This document shows positions 1 to 14,345 of a stretch of DNA of 64,000 nt, piece after piece. The notes under the pieces were generated by a model that was not told the DNA's origin, did not search any database, and saw only the letters and a list, made by a program, of their open reading frames with translations. This DNA comes from Bacillus sp. FJAT-29790 (GTDB lineage: Bacteria > Bacillota > Bacilli > Bacillales > Cytobacillaceae), in contig NZ_JAHNZZ010000001.1 in the NCBI RefSeq assembly GCF_019039215.1, forward strand, positions 391,853 to 455,852. Direction: 5' to 3'. A program made the translations under genes and the position numbers. Positions within the stretch are counted from its first letter, which is position 1, and every line of letters starts with the position of its first letter.

Positions 1-1264
1 AGAAGGCTTCACTCATCCAGGAAGTCCGAATGGCAAGTTTACGAAGGAAACCGATATTATGGACGTTTGGTTTGATTCAGGGTCTTCCCATCAGGCAGTT
101 CTTTTAGAACGCGATGATCTGCAAAGACCGGCTGATCTGTATTTAGAAGGTTCTGACCAATATCGTGGCTGGTTCAACTCTTCACTTTCTACTGCTGTAG
201 CCGTTACTGGGAAAGCTCCATATAAAGGCGTTCTAAGCCACGGTTTTGCTTTAGACGGTGAAGGAAGAAAAATGAGTAAGTCGATCGGAAATGTTGTCGT
301 GCCTGCTAAAGTTATGAACCAGCTAGGAGCAGATATCTTGAGATTATGGGTGGCATCAGTTGACTACCAGGCTGATGTCCGGGTTTCTGATCCGATTCTA
401 AAGCAAGTTGCTGAAGTATACCGGAAAATCCGTAATACATTCCGTTTCTTGCTTGGTAACTTGGCTGATTTCGATCCGGCTTCAGATGCGGTTGCATATG
501 AAAACCTGCGTGAAGTTGATCAGTTTATGCTTGTAAAATTAAATAAATTAATTAAAAATGTCCGTGAAGCATATGATAATTATGAATTTGCTGGCATCTA
601 TCATGCAGTAAACAATTTCTGTACTTTAGACTTAAGTGCGTTCTATCTGGATTTTGCAAAAGATGTCCTTTATATTGAAGCAAAAGACAATGCTGAGCGC
701 CGTGCGATCCAAACCGTTCTTTATGAAAGCTTGATTACATTAACAAAATTAGTTGCACCAATTCTTTCGCATACAGCTGATGAAGTTTGGAACTTTATTC
801 CTTCTGTTACGGAAGAAAGTGTACAATTAACGGATTTCCCTGAATACAAGGAACTTCCAAATGCGAAAAAACTTGAAGAAAAATGGACGTCTTTCATGAA
901 GCTGCGTGATGATGTATTAAAAGCATTAGAAGAGGCACGTAATGAAAAGGTTATTGGAAAATCGCTCACTGCGAAAGTAACCATGTATGTAAACGATAAT
1001 GTGAAAGAACTGCTTGATTCCATCAATGAGAATTTAAAACAGCTCTTTATTATTTCTGGCTTTGAAGTAGCTGGAAAGTATGAGGATGCACCTGAAAATG
1101 CAATTAAATTTGAAAATACGGCGATTGTCGTTTCAAAAGCGGAAGGTGAAACTTGTGAACGCTGCTGGATCGTAACTCCAGAAGTTGGTCAGGTTGAAGA
1201 ATTTGAAACATTATGTCCTCGTTGTGCTGATGTTGTAAATAATCATTACAGCCATCTTGTTTAA
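1..1264 (+). CDS. ileS: Isoleucine--tRNA ligase, C-terminal part (5' end outside window)
   Basis: Charges tRNA-Ile with isoleucine in the cytoplasm. Reading is open from base 2, so the gene enters from the left edge; only about the last 420 residues are present. Visible are the class I signature KMSKS (RKMSKSIGN, encoded near 268-295), the WFDSGSSH segment of the catalytic domain, the helical anticodon-binding domain, and the C-terminal zinc-finger with CERCW and CPRC pairs that is usual for bacterial IleRS. The position upstream of ylyA and lspA matches B. subtilis. The T-box leader expected for this gene would lie outside the window. Identification is firm; only completeness cannot be judged. 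Confidence 0.97.
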   Translation, partial: EGFTHPGSPNGKFTKETDIMDVWFDSGSSHQAVLLERDDLQRPADLYLEGSDQYRGWFNSSLSTAVAVTGKAPYKGVLSHGFALDGEGRKMSKSIGNVVVPAKVMNQLGADILRLWVASVDYQADVRVSDPILKQVAEVYRKIRNTFRFLLGNLADFDPASDAVAYENLREVDQFMLVKLNKLIKNVREAYDNYEFAGIYHAVNNFCTLDLSAFYLDFAKDVLYIEAKDNAERRAIQTVLYESLITLTKLVAPILSHTADEVWNFIPSVTEESVQLTDFPEYKELPNAKKLEEKWTSFMKLRDDVLKALEEARNEKVIGKSLTAKVTMYVNDNVKELLDSINENLKQLFIISGFEVAGKYEDAPENAIKFENTAIVVSKAEGETCERCWIVTPEVGQVEEFETLCPRCADVVNNHYSHLV

Positions 1265-1284
1265 TCTCGTTTATTAAATGTCTG

Positions 1285-1318
1285 CCCCCTGTTTTTTAAA
1301 CAGGGGGATTTATATTTT
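1285..1318 (+). terminator. Intrinsic terminator of ileS
   Basis: Ten-base-pair stem CCCCCTGTTT (1285-1294) and AAACAGGGGG (1298-1307) with a three-base loop, followed by a T-rich stretch. It lies 20 bases after the ileS stop. Confidence 0.85.
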
Positions 1319-1430
1319 ATAGATACTTCCACCAACGTTAATTGTTGTTCCCTTTGTTAAATCTTTACCTGACTTTTTAAAAAAGCTTGCGGAGATAATA
1401 GAAGGAAACAACATGAACGGAGGAGCAGAC

Positions 1431-1718
1431 ATGGATGCAATAGAAAAAAAGCTCTATTCAGAACTCCGTAAAACAAGGCAGGAATTATTAGAAAAATTAA
1501 CAGATGATAACGCCTCGTCTCTCATTAAGCCAATGATTAAAGATGAGTTAGCAGATATTGAATACACGCTAAAAAAAATGGACGAGGGGCTTTTTGGCAT
1601 ATGTGAAATTTCCGGAGAAGTGATGCCCGAGGAACTCTTAAATATTATACCGACTTTAAAATCAATGGATGATTGCAGCAAACTTGATTATTTCTATCGC
1701 AAATCGCTTTTTTCGTAA
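1431..1718 (+). CDS. ylyA: DksA/TraR-like protein YlyA
   Basis: Small acidic, helical protein of 95 residues between ileS and lspA, the position of B. subtilis ylyA. YlyA is described as a DksA-like RNA polymerase-binding protein that affects late forespore (sigma G) transcription; that role is carried over by homology and position. An in-frame ATG exists at 1413, but GGAGGAG at 1419-1425 has the right spacing only for ATG 1431. The TraR/DksA zinc-finger is degenerate here: only two cysteines remain (GICEISG and DDCSK). The stop codon is part of the 8-bp repeat flanking the element that follows directly. Confidence 0.8.
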   Translation: MDAIEKKLYSELRKTRQELLEKLTDDNASSLIKPMIKDELADIEYTLKKMDEGLFGICEISGEVMPEELLNIIPTLKSMDDCSKLDYFYRKSLFS

Positions 1719-2007
1719 GGTTGTTTTCATAAAGTTTGTTGCTTTTATCATGTGATTTTTATTTAATAATCTGAGTTGATTGGAGCGGAGGGCACTTGAC
1801 TCCTCGAAAATGCTGTCGCATTTCCTTCGTGCGTGGGCAAATTCAAGGATGTAAGTTCAATGTCCTGCGGGAAAAGAGGGAACGGGAGACCCCGCAGGCG
1901 ATAACGCCGAGGAGGCTCCCGTCCCTCCCCGCGGAAAGCAAGTGCCCGCAGTGGAAATCAACGGGCAAACTTTGTAGTCCAAAACAACAATATATGTGAA
2001 AACAGCC
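1719..2007 (+). repeat. Dispersed MITE-like element, copy A (family 1)
   Basis: 289-bp copy of a four-member family. The left end GGTTGTTTTCATAAAG and right end TATGTGAAAACAGCC are imperfect inverted repeats. TTTCGTAA occurs directly before the left end (1711-1718, containing the ylyA stop) and directly after the right end (2008-2015): a perfect 8-bp target-site duplication. The GC-rich core holds a stem CGGGAG (1883-1888)/CTCCCG (1916-1921) and the pair GGGCACTTG/CAAGTGCCC. Relative to copy B it carries roughly 60 extra bases at about 1801-1862. Short open frames inside it are not believable genes. The strand given is only the orientation relative to the other copies. Confidence 0.85.
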
Positions 2008-2090
2008 TTTCGTAATAAGCATGACTGTCGTTTTTAAGCAAGATGTGCTAAAATGCAAAGGTAATTAAATGAATTTTGGGGGTTACCTTC

Positions 2091-2585
2091 GTGTTTTTTT
2101 ACATAATTGCATTGTTTGTCATTGCTCTTGACCAATTTACGAAGTGGCTGATCATAAAGAACTTTGAATTAGGCGAGAGTGTCAAAGTGATTGAAGATTT
2201 TCTTTATATTACTTCCCATCGAAACCGTGGAGCCGCATGGGGAATATTAGAAGGACAAATGTGGTTTTTCTATGTAATCACAGTCATTGTAATCATCGGA
2301 ATCGTATATTACATTCAAAAAGCGGCGAAAGGAAAATGGCTTTTAGGTGTCTCATTAGGATTGATGCTTGGCGGGGCGATTGGAAACTTTATCGACCGAT
2401 TATACCGAAAAGAAGTCGTTGATTTTATTAACACATATATTTTTGGCTATGATTTTCCAGTTTTTAATATTGCCGACTCTGCATTAGTCATCGGTGTAGC
2501 AATGCTCATGGGGCAAATGCTGCTAGAAGAGAGAGAGACAAAGAAGGAGAAATCTCATGGAGAAAATGGAACACATAATTCTTGA
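2091..2585 (+). CDS. lspA: Lipoprotein signal peptidase (signal peptidase II)
   Basis: Membrane aspartyl protease that cuts the signal peptide from prolipoproteins after lipid modification of the cysteine, such as the two solute-binding lipoproteins encoded later in this window. 164 residues with four predicted membrane helices. The two catalytic aspartates are visible in GNFIDR (Asp102) and FNIADSAL (Asp129), matching the B. subtilis numbering. Start: GTG 2091 follows GGGGG (2078-2082) at good spacing and aligns with the B. subtilis N terminus (MLYYMIAL); an in-frame TTG at 2076 overlaps that ribosome-binding site and is unlikely. The 3' end overlaps rluD by 29 bases, so the two are probably translated together. 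Confidence 0.95.
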   Translation: MFFYIIALFVIALDQFTKWLIIKNFELGESVKVIEDFLYITSHRNRGAAWGILEGQMWFFYVITVIVIIGIVYYIQKAAKGKWLLGVSLGLMLGGAIGNFIDRLYRKEVVDFINTYIFGYDFPVFNIADSALVIGVAMLMGQMLLEERETKKEKSHGENGTHNS

Positions 2586-3468
2586 AGATCAAGTAAGTGA
2601 ACGAATTGACAAGGTTCTATCAACGGTCAATAAAGATTGGTCGAGAACACAGGTCCAGCAGTGGATCAAAGACGGACATGTTCTCGTGAACGGCCAAAAA
2701 ATAAAAACAAATTATAAATGCAGCACGAACGACAAGATTGAAATCATTATCCCGGAACCAGAGGAATTAGATGTTGTTCCAGAAGAAATGAATTTAGATA
2801 TTTATTATGAAGATCAGGATGTCCTCGTGGTTAATAAACCAAAAGGGATGGTTGTACACCCTGCACCTGGTCATACGACCGGAACACTCGTTAATGGGTT
2901 AATGGCACATTGTAAAGATCTATCTGGAATCAATGGTGTAATGAGACCCGGAATCGTTCATCGCATTGATAAGGATACATCCGGCTTGTTAATGGTAGCG
3001 AAAAATGATCTGGCTCATGAAAGCCTTGTTAATCAATTAGTGAATAAAACAGTAACGAGGAAATATCGAGCGGTTGTTCATGGAGTTATTCCACATGATT
3101 ATGGAACGATTGAGGCGCCGATTGGCCGCGATCAGAAAGATAGGCAAAGCATGACAGTAGCGGATAATGGGAAGCATGCTGTCACCCATTTTCATGTTCT
3201 TGACCGGTTTAAAGATTTCACATTTGTCGAATGTCAATTGGAAACAGGGAGAACGCATCAAATCCGTGTGCATATGAAATACATCGGATACCCACTCGCG
3301 GGAGACCCGAAATATGGACCAAGAAAAACGCTTGATATTGGTGGGCAAGCTCTACATGCGGGGATTCTCGGATTTGTACATCCGAGAACGGGAGAATACA
3401 TGGAATTTGAAGCTTCGTTGCCTGCAGATTTTGAGCATTTAATCGAACAGCTAAAAAATAATCATTGA
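2557..3468 (+). CDS. rluD: 23S rRNA pseudouridine synthase, RluD family (YlyB)
   Basis: Converts uridine to pseudouridine in ribosomal RNA. 303 residues: N-terminal S4 RNA-binding domain (about 14-75), then the RluA/RluD catalytic domain with HRIDKDTSG, whose Asp138 is the catalytic residue, and RTHQIRVH further on. In B. subtilis the gene at this place is ylyB; the exact rRNA position modified is inferred from the family. Start ATG 2557 follows AAGGAGAAA. It overlaps lspA. The stop TGA (3466-3468) lies inside the -35 box of the pyr promoter. Confidence 0.93.
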   Translation: MEKMEHIILEDQVSERIDKVLSTVNKDWSRTQVQQWIKDGHVLVNGQKIKTNYKCSTNDKIEIIIPEPEELDVVPEEMNLDIYYEDQDVLVVNKPKGMVVHPAPGHTTGTLVNGLMAHCKDLSGINGVMRPGIVHRIDKDTSGLLMVAKNDLAHESLVNQLVNKTVTRKYRAVVHGVIPHDYGTIEAPIGRDQKDRQSMTVADNGKHAVTHFHVLDRFKDFTFVECQLETGRTHQIRVHMKYIGYPLAGDPKYGPRKTLDIGGQALHAGILGFVHPRTGEYMEFEASLPADFEHLIEQLKNNH

Positions 3469-3493
3469 CAAGAAATTGCGTGTACGATAAGAT
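3465..3493 (+). promoter_or_regulatory. Sigma A promoter of the pyr operon
   Basis: TTGACA at 3465-3470, 17-base spacer, TAAGAT at 3488-3493: near-consensus for the vegetative sigma factor. The -35 hexamer overlaps the rluD stop codon, so the promoter is packed against the upstream gene. Transcription would start near 3500, just upstream of the first attenuator. Confidence 0.85.
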
Positions 3494-3504
3494 TATCTCA
3501 GTTG

Positions 3505-3632
3505 AATAAGTCCTTTAATACAGTCCCGTGAGGCTGAGAAGGAAACGGATAAAGAATCAAGGGGAAAGTATACCCTTATTCTTTAAAGAACGAATCGTTT
3601 ACCCTCTTGCCTATCGGTGAGAGGGTTTTTTT
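3505..3632 (+). promoter_or_regulatory. PyrR-dependent attenuator 1 (pyrR leader)
   Basis: The PyrR-binding loop AGTCCCGTGAGGCT is at 3522-3535, embedded in the anti-antiterminator. A downstream terminator stem ACCCTCT (3601-3607)/AGAGGGT (3620-3626) ends in seven T residues. In the known B. subtilis mechanism PyrR with UMP/UTP stabilises the anti-antiterminator so that transcription stops before pyrR. The U-tract runs directly into family-1 element copy B, whose left flanking repeat TTTTTATA (3628-3635) includes T residues of this terminator. Confidence 0.9.
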
Positions 3633-3635
3633 ATA

Positions 3636-4456
<821 letters not shown>

Positions 4457-4577
4457 ATAAGCCCTTTTAAAAGGAGTCCAGAGAGGCTGCCAAAGGGGGA
4501 AGATAGCTAAGCGATTGGTTGCTTTGCTGTGCTCTTATACCCTCTTTGTGCCTTTTAAACGAAGAGGGTATTTTTAT
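4457..4577 (+). promoter_or_regulatory. PyrR-dependent attenuator 2 (pyrR-pyrP)
   Basis: PyrR-binding loop AGTCCAGAGAGGCT at 4475-4488; terminator stem ATACCCTCTT (4537-4546)/AAGAGGGTAT (4562-4571) followed by T residues. The region just after the loop (CCAAAGGGGGAAGA) and the segment AAAGGAG... before it can form the competing antiterminator, as in B. subtilis. Confidence 0.92.
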
Positions 4578-4656
4578 TTAACATGTGAAAGAATAAAGAA
4601 AGGGAATTGTGCAGCGCCGATCGTTTTGCACCTTTCCTACAGGGGGAGAACTTAGG

Positions 4657-5967
4657 ATGAACAAACCTATATTAGATATTAAAGATGTGCCATCACCAGT
4701 TCATTGGGTGACATTGAGTTTACAGCATTTATTCGCCATGTTTGGAGCAACCATTCTAGTCCCATACTTAGTCGGATTAAGCCCGGCGATTGCCTTAATT
4801 TCAAGCGGGTTAGGCACTCTCGCTTTTCTCATCATTACTAAATGGCAGGTTCCAGCCTATCTCGGCTCATCATTTGCCTTTATTGCTCCGATTATTGCGG
4901 CTAAAGCTGCGGGTGGCCCTGGAGCAGCGATGATCGGAACCTTTATGGCAGGATTAGTGTACGGAATTGTTGCCCTAATCATAAAAAAGGCAGGTTACCG
5001 TTGGATCATGAATCTGCTTCCTCCTATCGTTGTTGGTCCTGTCATTATCGTTATCGGACTTGCATTAGCTGGAACTGCAGTGAATATGGCAATGAATTAT
5101 GACCCAGTAACGAAGGAATACAGTTTATTGCATTTCTCGGTCGCTCTCGTAACGCTGGCGGCAACGATTATCTTCTCGATTTATTTACGAGGAATGCTCG
5201 GAATGGTGCCGATACTAGGCGGAATTATTATTGGGTATCTCTATGCATTATTAGTTGGTGTCGTCGATTTTTCAGGTGTGGCAAAGGCCGGATGGATAGA
5301 GAAACCGGATTTTCTGATCCCTTTTGTACATTACGATGTGAACGTAACCTTATCTATCGCTCTACTGATGGTTCCAGTAGCGGTTGTAACCTTGTCTGAG
5401 CATATCGGTCATCAGCTTGTACTTAGTAAAGTAGTTGGCCGCGATTATATTAAGGAGCCTGGCTTGCACCGCTCAATTCTCGGAGATGGCATGGCAACAA
5501 TGATTTCTGCATTAATCGGCGGGCCACCGAAAACAACATATGGAGAAAATATCGGTGTTCTAGCGATTACAAGAGTTTATAGTGTATATGTTCTCGCGGG
5601 TGCAGCGGTGATCGCAACGATATTCGGATTCATTGGCAAAATCACCGCTTTAATTGGTTCGATTCCTGTTTCGGTAATGGGCGGTGTCTCCATCTTATTG
5701 TTCGGAATAATCGCCTCTTCAGGTTTGCGAATGTTAGTAGATAGCAAAATTGATTTTGGCGACAAACGTAATTTAGTCATCTCATCAGTCATCCTTGTCA
5801 TTGGCGTTGGCGGTGCTTTTATCAAAGTATCAGATGAGTTTCAGTTGCAAGGGATGGCGCTGGCGGCAATTTGCGGCGTGTTATTAAATCTGATATTGCC
5901 TGGCAGAGAAGATGTTAAGGATGATTTGTTTGAAATAGAAGCGGACCGGAAAGATGGTGTGGCTTAA
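4657..5967 (+). CDS. pyrP: Uracil permease
   Basis: Integral membrane uracil:proton symporter of the NCS2 (nucleobase:cation symporter-2, UraA/PyrP) family. 436 residues with about 14 hydrophobic segments; the UraA-type core motif GGPPKTTYGENIG is encoded near 5518-5555 and the N-terminal QHLFAMFGATILVP is typical. Start ATG 4657 is preceded by AGGGGGAG (4641-4648); an upstream in-frame ATG lies at 4609 or nearby but has no ribosome-binding site. It sits between attenuators 2 and 3, so uptake and synthesis of pyrimidines are controlled together. Confidence 0.96.
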   Translation: MNKPILDIKDVPSPVHWVTLSLQHLFAMFGATILVPYLVGLSPAIALISSGLGTLAFLIITKWQVPAYLGSSFAFIAPIIAAKAAGGPGAAMIGTFMAGLVYGIVALIIKKAGYRWIMNLLPPIVVGPVIIVIGLALAGTAVNMAMNYDPVTKEYSLLHFSVALVTLAATIIFSIYLRGMLGMVPILGGIIIGYLYALLVGVVDFSGVAKAGWIEKPDFLIPFVHYDVNVTLSIALLMVPVAVVTLSEHIGHQLVLSKVVGRDYIKEPGLHRSILGDGMATMISALIGGPPKTTYGENIGVLAITRVYSVYVLAGAAVIATIFGFIGKITALIGSIPVSVMGGVSILLFGIIASSGLRMLVDSKIDFGDKRNLVISSVILVIGVGGAFIKVSDEFQLQGMALAAICGVLLNLILPGREDVKDDLFEIEADRKDGVA

Positions 5968-5971
5968 TTCC

Positions 5972-6097
5972 TTTTAAAGAAGTCCAGAGAGGCTTGTAAG
6001 GGTGTTGAAAGCAAAAGGGTTTAAGGAGAGGTATACTCTTTGCCAAGTTTGCTCTTCAACTCTTCAACACCCTGACAAAAGTCAGGGTGTTTGTTTC
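5972..6097 (+). promoter_or_regulatory. PyrR-dependent attenuator 3 (pyrP-pyrB)
   Basis: PyrR-binding loop AGTCCAGAGAGGCT at 5981-5994, identical to that of attenuator 2. Terminator stem ACACCCTGAC (6067-6076)/GTCAGGGTGT (6081-6090) with an AAAA loop and a short T-rich tail. Confidence 0.92.
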
Positions 6098-6177
6098 GGA
6101 AGAAATGAGATCAAAATGAAAGCTATAATATATATGACTAAACATAATTTCATTAGAAAATAAAAAAAGGTGGCTAA

Positions 6178-7080
<903 letters not shown>

Positions 7081-7083
7081 GAA

Positions 7084-8370
7084 ATGACAATTATTATCAA
7101 AAATGGATATATGCTGACAATCGATGGTACACGCAAAAAAGCAGATGTTTATATAAATAACGGGAAAATCGTGGAAATTGCTGAGAATATGACAACTGAA
7201 GCAAATGAAACGATCGACGCCAATGGATTGCTTATTGCTCCAGGCTTTATTGATCTCCATATCCATTTGCGCGAGCCAGGCGGCGAAAAGAAAGAAACAA
7301 TTGAGACAGGAACGTTGTCTGCCGCAAAAGGAGGGTTTACAACCGTTGCGGCTATGCCAAATACGAGACCTGTTCCTGATACAAAAGAACAATTGCAGTG
7401 GCTTAATAAACGGATTGAAGAAACAGCTGCTGTCCGCGTTCTCCCATATGCATCCATTACGATTCGCGAATTAGGCGAGGAATTAACAGATTTTACTGCT
7501 TTAAAAGAAGCTGGCGCTTTTGCGTTTACAGATGATGGAGTCGGTGTCCAATCAGCGGCGATGATGCTCAAAGCAATGAAGAAAGCAGCTGAAATTAATA
7601 TGCCGATTGTCGCTCATTGTGAAGAAAACACCCTTATAAACAAAGGATCTGTGCATGAAGGTAATTTTTCAAAAGAGAATGGGCTTAATGGGATTCCCTC
7701 TGTTTGTGAGTCCGTTCATATCGCTAGAGATGTACTGTTAGCAGAAGCGGCCGATTGCCATTATCATGTGTGTCATATAAGTACAAAAGAGTCGGTAAGA
7801 GTTGTCCGTGATGCAAAGCGAGCAGGAATCAAAGTTACAGCAGAGGTAACTCCCCATCATCTCTTATTATGTGAGGAAGACATCCCTGGGCTTGATGCCA
7901 ATTATAAGATGAACCCTCCTTTAAGAGGCTCAGCAGATAGGGATGCGCTGATTGAGGGGATTCTTGATGGCACGATCGATTTTATCGCAACAGATCATGC
8001 GCCGCATTTAGCCACGGAAAAAGCTGAAGGTATGCAATTGGCTCCATTTGGAATTGTTGGATTGGAAACAGCTTTCCCTCTTCTTTACACTCATTTTGTT
8101 GAAAAAGGAATTTTCTCATTAAAACAGTTAATTGACTTTTTAACTATAAAGCCAGCAGAAGCATTCGGTCTCTCTTCTGGGAAAATAGAAGTTGGTGCAG
8201 CAGCTGATTTAGTTTTAATAGATTTAAATAAGGAAGAAGAAATTAATCCGGAACAATTTTTATCAAAGGGTAAAAACACGCCATTTGCAGGCTGGGAATG
8301 TAAAGGATGGCCAGTCTTAACGATGGTAAATGGAAAAATTGCTTGGAGCAAAGGGAGTGTTCTGGTATGA
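7084..8370 (+). CDS. pyrC: Dihydroorotase
   Basis: Zinc amidohydrolase that cyclises N-carbamoyl-aspartate to dihydroorotate (third step of the pathway). 428 residues, type I long form. The metal-binding [11 protein letters not shown] is at about residues 57-67, a further histidine cluster VAHCEE and HICHIS-type motif follow, and IATDHAPH carries the catalytic aspartate. The 3' end overlaps pyrAA in ATGA, indicating coupled translation. Confidence 0.97.
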   Translation: MTIIIKNGYMLTIDGTRKKADVYINNGKIVEIAENMTTEANETIDANGLLIAPGFIDLHIHLREPGGEKKETIETGTLSAAKGGFTTVAAMPNTRPVPDTKEQLQWLNKRIEETAAVRVLPYASITIRELGEELTDFTALKEAGAFAFTDDGVGVQSAAMMLKAMKKAAEINMPIVAHCEENTLINKGSVHEGNFSKENGLNGIPSVCESVHIARDVLLAEAADCHYHVCHISTKESVRVVRDAKRAGIKVTAEVTPHHLLLCEEDIPGLDANYKMNPPLRGSADRDALIEGILDGTIDFIATDHAPHLATEKAEGMQLAPFGIVGLETAFPLLYTHFVEKGIFSLKQLIDFLTIKPAEAFGLSSGKIEVGAAADLVLIDLNKEEEINPEQFLSKGKNTPFAGWECKGWPVLTMVNGKIAWSKGSVLV

Positions 8371-9473
8371 AAAAACAGTTGATTTTAGAAGACGGGACCA
8401 TTTTTATCGGGGAAAGCTTCGGTAGTGATACAAATACGATTGGTGAAGTCGTTTTCAATACCGGGATGACCGGATATCAGGAGATTTTAACTGACCCTGC
8501 CTGCTGTGGCCAAATCGTCATCATGACATATCCGCTCATTGGAAATTACGGCATTAATAGAGATGATTTTGAATCGATCAATCCAAGCATTGGGGGAATC
8601 ATCGTCAAGGAAGCGGCTGATTATCCATCTAACTGGAGAAACGAAATGATACTCCATGATTATTGTCAAATTAAAAATATCCCCGGGATTGCGGGGATTG
8701 ATACGAGGAAACTGACAAGAATGATCCGAAACCATGGAACATTAAAAGGAGCCATTTGCAGTATTGAAGAAGATGTAGAGACAATCGTGGAAAAACTTCG
8801 GGCAACGGAGCTTAGAACTGATCAAGTCAAACAAGTGTCAACAAAAAGTGCTTATCCGAGTCCTGGACGGGGAAGAAGAGTGGTTTTAGTAGACTTTGGC
8901 ATGAAGCATGGTATTTTAAGAGAGTTAAACAATCGTGATTGTGATGTGATTGTTGTTCCTTATCACACTTCTGCACAGGAAATATTGAACTTAAGTCCGG
9001 ACGGTGTCATGCTTTCGAATGGGCCTGGAGATCCGAAATCCGTACTTGAAGCAGTAGATATGATTAATGGTCTATTAGGAAAAGTGCCAATCTTCGGAAT
9101 TTGCCTCGGCCAGTTGTTATTCGCCCTTGCATGTGGGGCCGATACAGAAAAAATGAAGTTCGGTCATCGTGGAAACAGCCATCCGGTTAAAGATTTAAAG
9201 ACAGGCAGGATCGTGCTTACTTCACAAAATCATGGATTTGTAGTTAAAGAGACTTCTATTGATGAAACAAGACTTGAAGTGACACATATTGCTTTAAACG
9301 ATGGAACAATTGAAGGGTTGAAGCATAAAGATGTTCCTGCATTTTCTGTGCAATTCCACCCCGAGGCTTCTCCAGGTTCTGAAGATGCCAATGGTGTATT
9401 AGAACAATTTTTGCAAATGATTGAATCTGAGAAACAGGAAGGTGCTTACAAATGCCAAAGCGTACAGATATAA
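8367..9473 (+). CDS. pyrAA: Pyrimidine-specific carbamoyl phosphate synthase, glutaminase subunit
   Basis: Releases ammonia from glutamine for the synthetase subunit. 368 residues: N-terminal CPSase small-chain domain (1-150) and class I glutamine amidotransferase domain (about 170-360) with the nucleophile Cys246 in GICLGQL and the partner residues in HPEASPG. Start ATG 8367 overlaps the pyrC stop (ATGA) and fits the family N terminus [10 protein letters not shown]; an in-frame ATG at 8307 lies deep inside pyrC and is rejected. It overlaps pyrAB by 22 bases. This pyr copy is the pyrimidine-regulated enzyme; an arginine-specific carA, if any, is elsewhere. Confidence 0.96.
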   Translation: MKKQLILEDGTIFIGESFGSDTNTIGEVVFNTGMTGYQEILTDPACCGQIVIMTYPLIGNYGINRDDFESINPSIGGIIVKEAADYPSNWRNEMILHDYCQIKNIPGIAGIDTRKLTRMIRNHGTLKGAICSIEEDVETIVEKLRATELRTDQVKQVSTKSAYPSPGRGRRVVLVDFGMKHGILRELNNRDCDVIVVPYHTSAQEILNLSPDGVMLSNGPGDPKSVLEAVDMINGLLGKVPIFGICLGQLLFALACGADTEKMKFGHRGNSHPVKDLKTGRIVLTSQNHGFVVKETSIDETRLEVTHIALNDGTIEGLKHKDVPAFSVQFHPEASPGSEDANGVLEQFLQMIESEKQEGAYKCQSVQI

Positions 9474-12400
9474 AAAGTATTTTAGTAATTGGTTCAGGTC
9501 CTATTGTCATAGGGCAGGCAGCAGAATTTGATTATGCTGGCACTCAAGCCTGTGTTGCTTTGAAGGAAGAAGGGTATCGTGTTATTCTTATCAACTCCAA
9601 CCCTGCCACGATTATGACGGATACTGAAATTGCTGATGCCGTATATATTGAGCCTCTCACTTTAGAATTTGTAAGCCGCATCATCCGAAAGGAAAGGCCG
9701 GATGCGCTCCTTCCTTCATTAGGCGGACAAACCGGGCTTAACCTCGCTGTTGAGCTAGCTAATTCAGGCGTGCTTGATGAATGTGGGGTTGAAATTTTAG
9801 GAACAAAGCTTTCAGCGATTGAACAAGCGGAGGATCGTGATCTCTTCAGAAGCTTAATGAATGAGCTTGGGGAACCAGTACCAGATAGCGAAATTATCCA
9901 TACGCTCGAAGAAGCTTTTACGTTCGTTAATCGAATAGGCTACCCAGTTATTGTTCGTCCTGCTTTTACACTCGGAGGAACGGGTGGTGGTATTTGTAAC
10001 AATGAAGAAGAGTTAATTGAGATTGTAAAAAGTGGATTAAAAAGCAGCCCAGTCACCCAATGTTTGTTAGAAAAAAGCATAGCTGGATATAAAGAGATTG
10101 AATACGAAGTGATGAGGGACTCTAACGATAATGCGATCGTCGTTTGTCATATGGAAAACGTCGATCCTGTGGGGATTCATACAGGAGATTCGATCGTTGT
10201 GGCACCATGTCAGACACTCACTGATCGGGAAGTTCAGATGTTAAGAAATACCTCATTAAAAATCATCCGTGCACTTGAAATCGAAGGCGGATGTAATGTT
10301 CAGCTCGCATTGGATCCATACAGCTTCAACTACTACATTATTGAGGTGAACCCTCGGGTAAGCCGTTCATCGGCATTAGCCTCAAAAGCTACAGGCTATC
10401 CCATTGCTAAGTTAGCAGCAAAAATAGCTGTCGGATTAACTTTAGATGAAATGATGAATCCTGTCACAGGAAAAACATATGCTTGCATGGAGCCAACAAT
10501 CGATTATATCGTGACAAAAATCCCGCGCTGGCCATTTGATAAATTTGAATCAGCAAATAGATTACTAGGAACGCAGATGAAAGCAACTGGCGAAGTAATG
10601 GCCATGGGCCGTACATTTGAAGAATCGTTATTGAAAGCAGTACGCTCACTTGAAGCAGATGTTTATCATCTAGGTTTCAAAGATGTAGAACATATAGATG
10701 CTGAACTGATTGAAAAGAGAATCAGAAAAGCCGGAGATGAGCGTTTATTCTTTATTGGCGAAGCACTTAGACAGGGAATTAGGATTGAGACGATTCATGA
10801 ATGGAGCCAGATTAACCTGTTTTTCCTTCATAAGATGGAAAAGATCGTTTCGTTTGAAAATGAAATTGCCAAAAATCCATTCCATTATGAAATTGCAAAG
10901 AAAGCAAAGGAAATGGGATTTGCCGATATTGTCATTGCTGGCTTCTGGAATACGACAGAAGTAGAAGTGTACAACTGGAGAAAAGAAAATGGCCTTGTGC
11001 CAGTTTATAAAATGGTTGATACATGTGCGGCTGAATTCGAGTCAGAAACCCCTTATTACTATGGTACGTATGAAGATGAAAACGAATCAATTGTTTCAGA
11101 TCGGAAAAGTGTCGTTGTCCTAGGTTCGGGTCCGATCCGAATTGGGCAGGGAGTTGAGTTCGATTATGCGACAGTACACTCTGTCTGGGCGATTAAAGAA
11201 GCTGGCTATGAAGCAATTATTATCAACAATAACCCAGAAACGGTATCGACAGATTTCAGCATTTCCGATAAGCTGTATTTCGAACCATTAACAATTGAAG
11301 ATGTCATGCATATCATTGACCTGGAACAGCCCGAAGGTGTCGTTGTTCAGTTTGGCGGTCAGACAGCAATAAACCTGGCTGACAAACTTGTTGAAAGAGG
11401 CGTGAAAATTCTTGGAACTTCGCTCGAAGATCTCGATCGATCAGAAAACAGGGATAAATTTGAACAAGCTTTATCGGAGTTAAATATTCCTCAGCCAAAA
11501 GGAAAGACAGCCCTTTCGATTGAGGAAGCTGTAAACATCGCAAACTCAATTGGTTATCCAGTTCTCGTGCGTCCCTCCTATGTCCTTGGCGGCAGAGCGA
11601 TGGAAATTGTATATAAGGAAGCTGAGCTTCTTCATTATATGAAGAATGCAGTGAAAATTAATCCAGAGCATCCAGTGTTAATTGACCGTTACCTGACTGG
11701 AAAAGAAATTGAAGTAGATGCAATCTCTGATGGTGAAACCGTGGTAATCCCTGGCATTATGGAACATATTGAAAGAGCAGGCGTACACTCTGGAGACTCC
11801 ATCGCTGTCTACCCGCCGCAAAGTATTTCGGCAGCAGTGAAAGAAAAACTGATTGACTACACGGAAAGACTTGCTAAAGGATTGGGCATCATCGGCTTAT
11901 TAAACATTCAATATGTTGTAGCAAATGAGGAAGTATATGTAATTGAAGTGAATCCGCGTTCAAGTCGGACAGTCCCTTTCTTAAGTAAAATTACAAATAT
12001 ACCGATGGCAAATGTCGCGACAAAGGTCATTTTAGGTCAATCACTGAAGCAGCAAGGCTACTATACAGGTCTTGCACCGGAAAAAAGCGGTGTTTTTGTA
12101 AAAGTCCCAGTCTTTTCATTCGCTAAATTAAAGCGCGTTGATATTACTCTAGGGCCGGAAATGAAGTCTACCGGTGAAGTAATGGGAAAAGATACGACTT
12201 TAGAAAAAGCATTATATAAAGGACTAGTAGCTTCCGGGATGAAAATCCATAAGTTTGGCACGGTTCTGATGACGGTTGCTGATAAAGATAAGGAAGAAGC
12301 AATTCAACTTGCAAAGCGGTTCGTATCAATCGGATACAGATTAATGGCAACAAACGGAACTGCTCAGTTGCTGCAATCAGAAGGTATTCCTGTCAAAGTA

Positions 12401-12657
12401 GTAGACAAAATTGGTTCAGAAGGGCCCAATCTTTTGGATGACATTCGAAATGGGGAAGCCCAGATTGTCATCAATACATTTTCAAAAGGGAAGCAGCCTG
12501 CCAGGGACGGCTTCCGAATTCGTCGGGAATCGGTTGAAAATGGTGTTCCATGCCTGACTTCACTTGATACAGCTGCTGCCATTTTGCAAGTGCTCGAGTC
12601 GATGAATTTTTCGGCGGATGCGATGGCTAAAGCTGAAATCCAGGAGGCGGTCCTTTC

Positions 12658-12661
<4 letters not shown>
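9452..12661 (+). CDS. pyrAB: Pyrimidine-specific carbamoyl phosphate synthase, large subunit
   Basis: Makes carbamoyl phosphate from bicarbonate, ammonia and two ATP. 1069 residues, full length, with the internal duplication visible as two ATP-grasp halves: [20 protein letters not shown] near residue 15 and its partner [20 protein letters not shown] near 560. Each half has the ATP-grasp signatures ([25 protein letters not shown]). The C-terminal 130 residues are the MGS-like allosteric domain for UMP/PRPP control. Start ATG 9452 after GGAAGG, inside the end of pyrAA. Its stop overlaps the pyrK start (GTGA). Confidence 0.97.

Positions 12662-14344
<1,683 letters not shown>

Positions 14345-14345
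<1 letters not shown>

Noticed and set aside
1796..2058. Small open frames on both strands inside element copy A
   Set aside because: They follow the GC-rich repeat core, recur in disrupted form in other copies and have no initiation signals.
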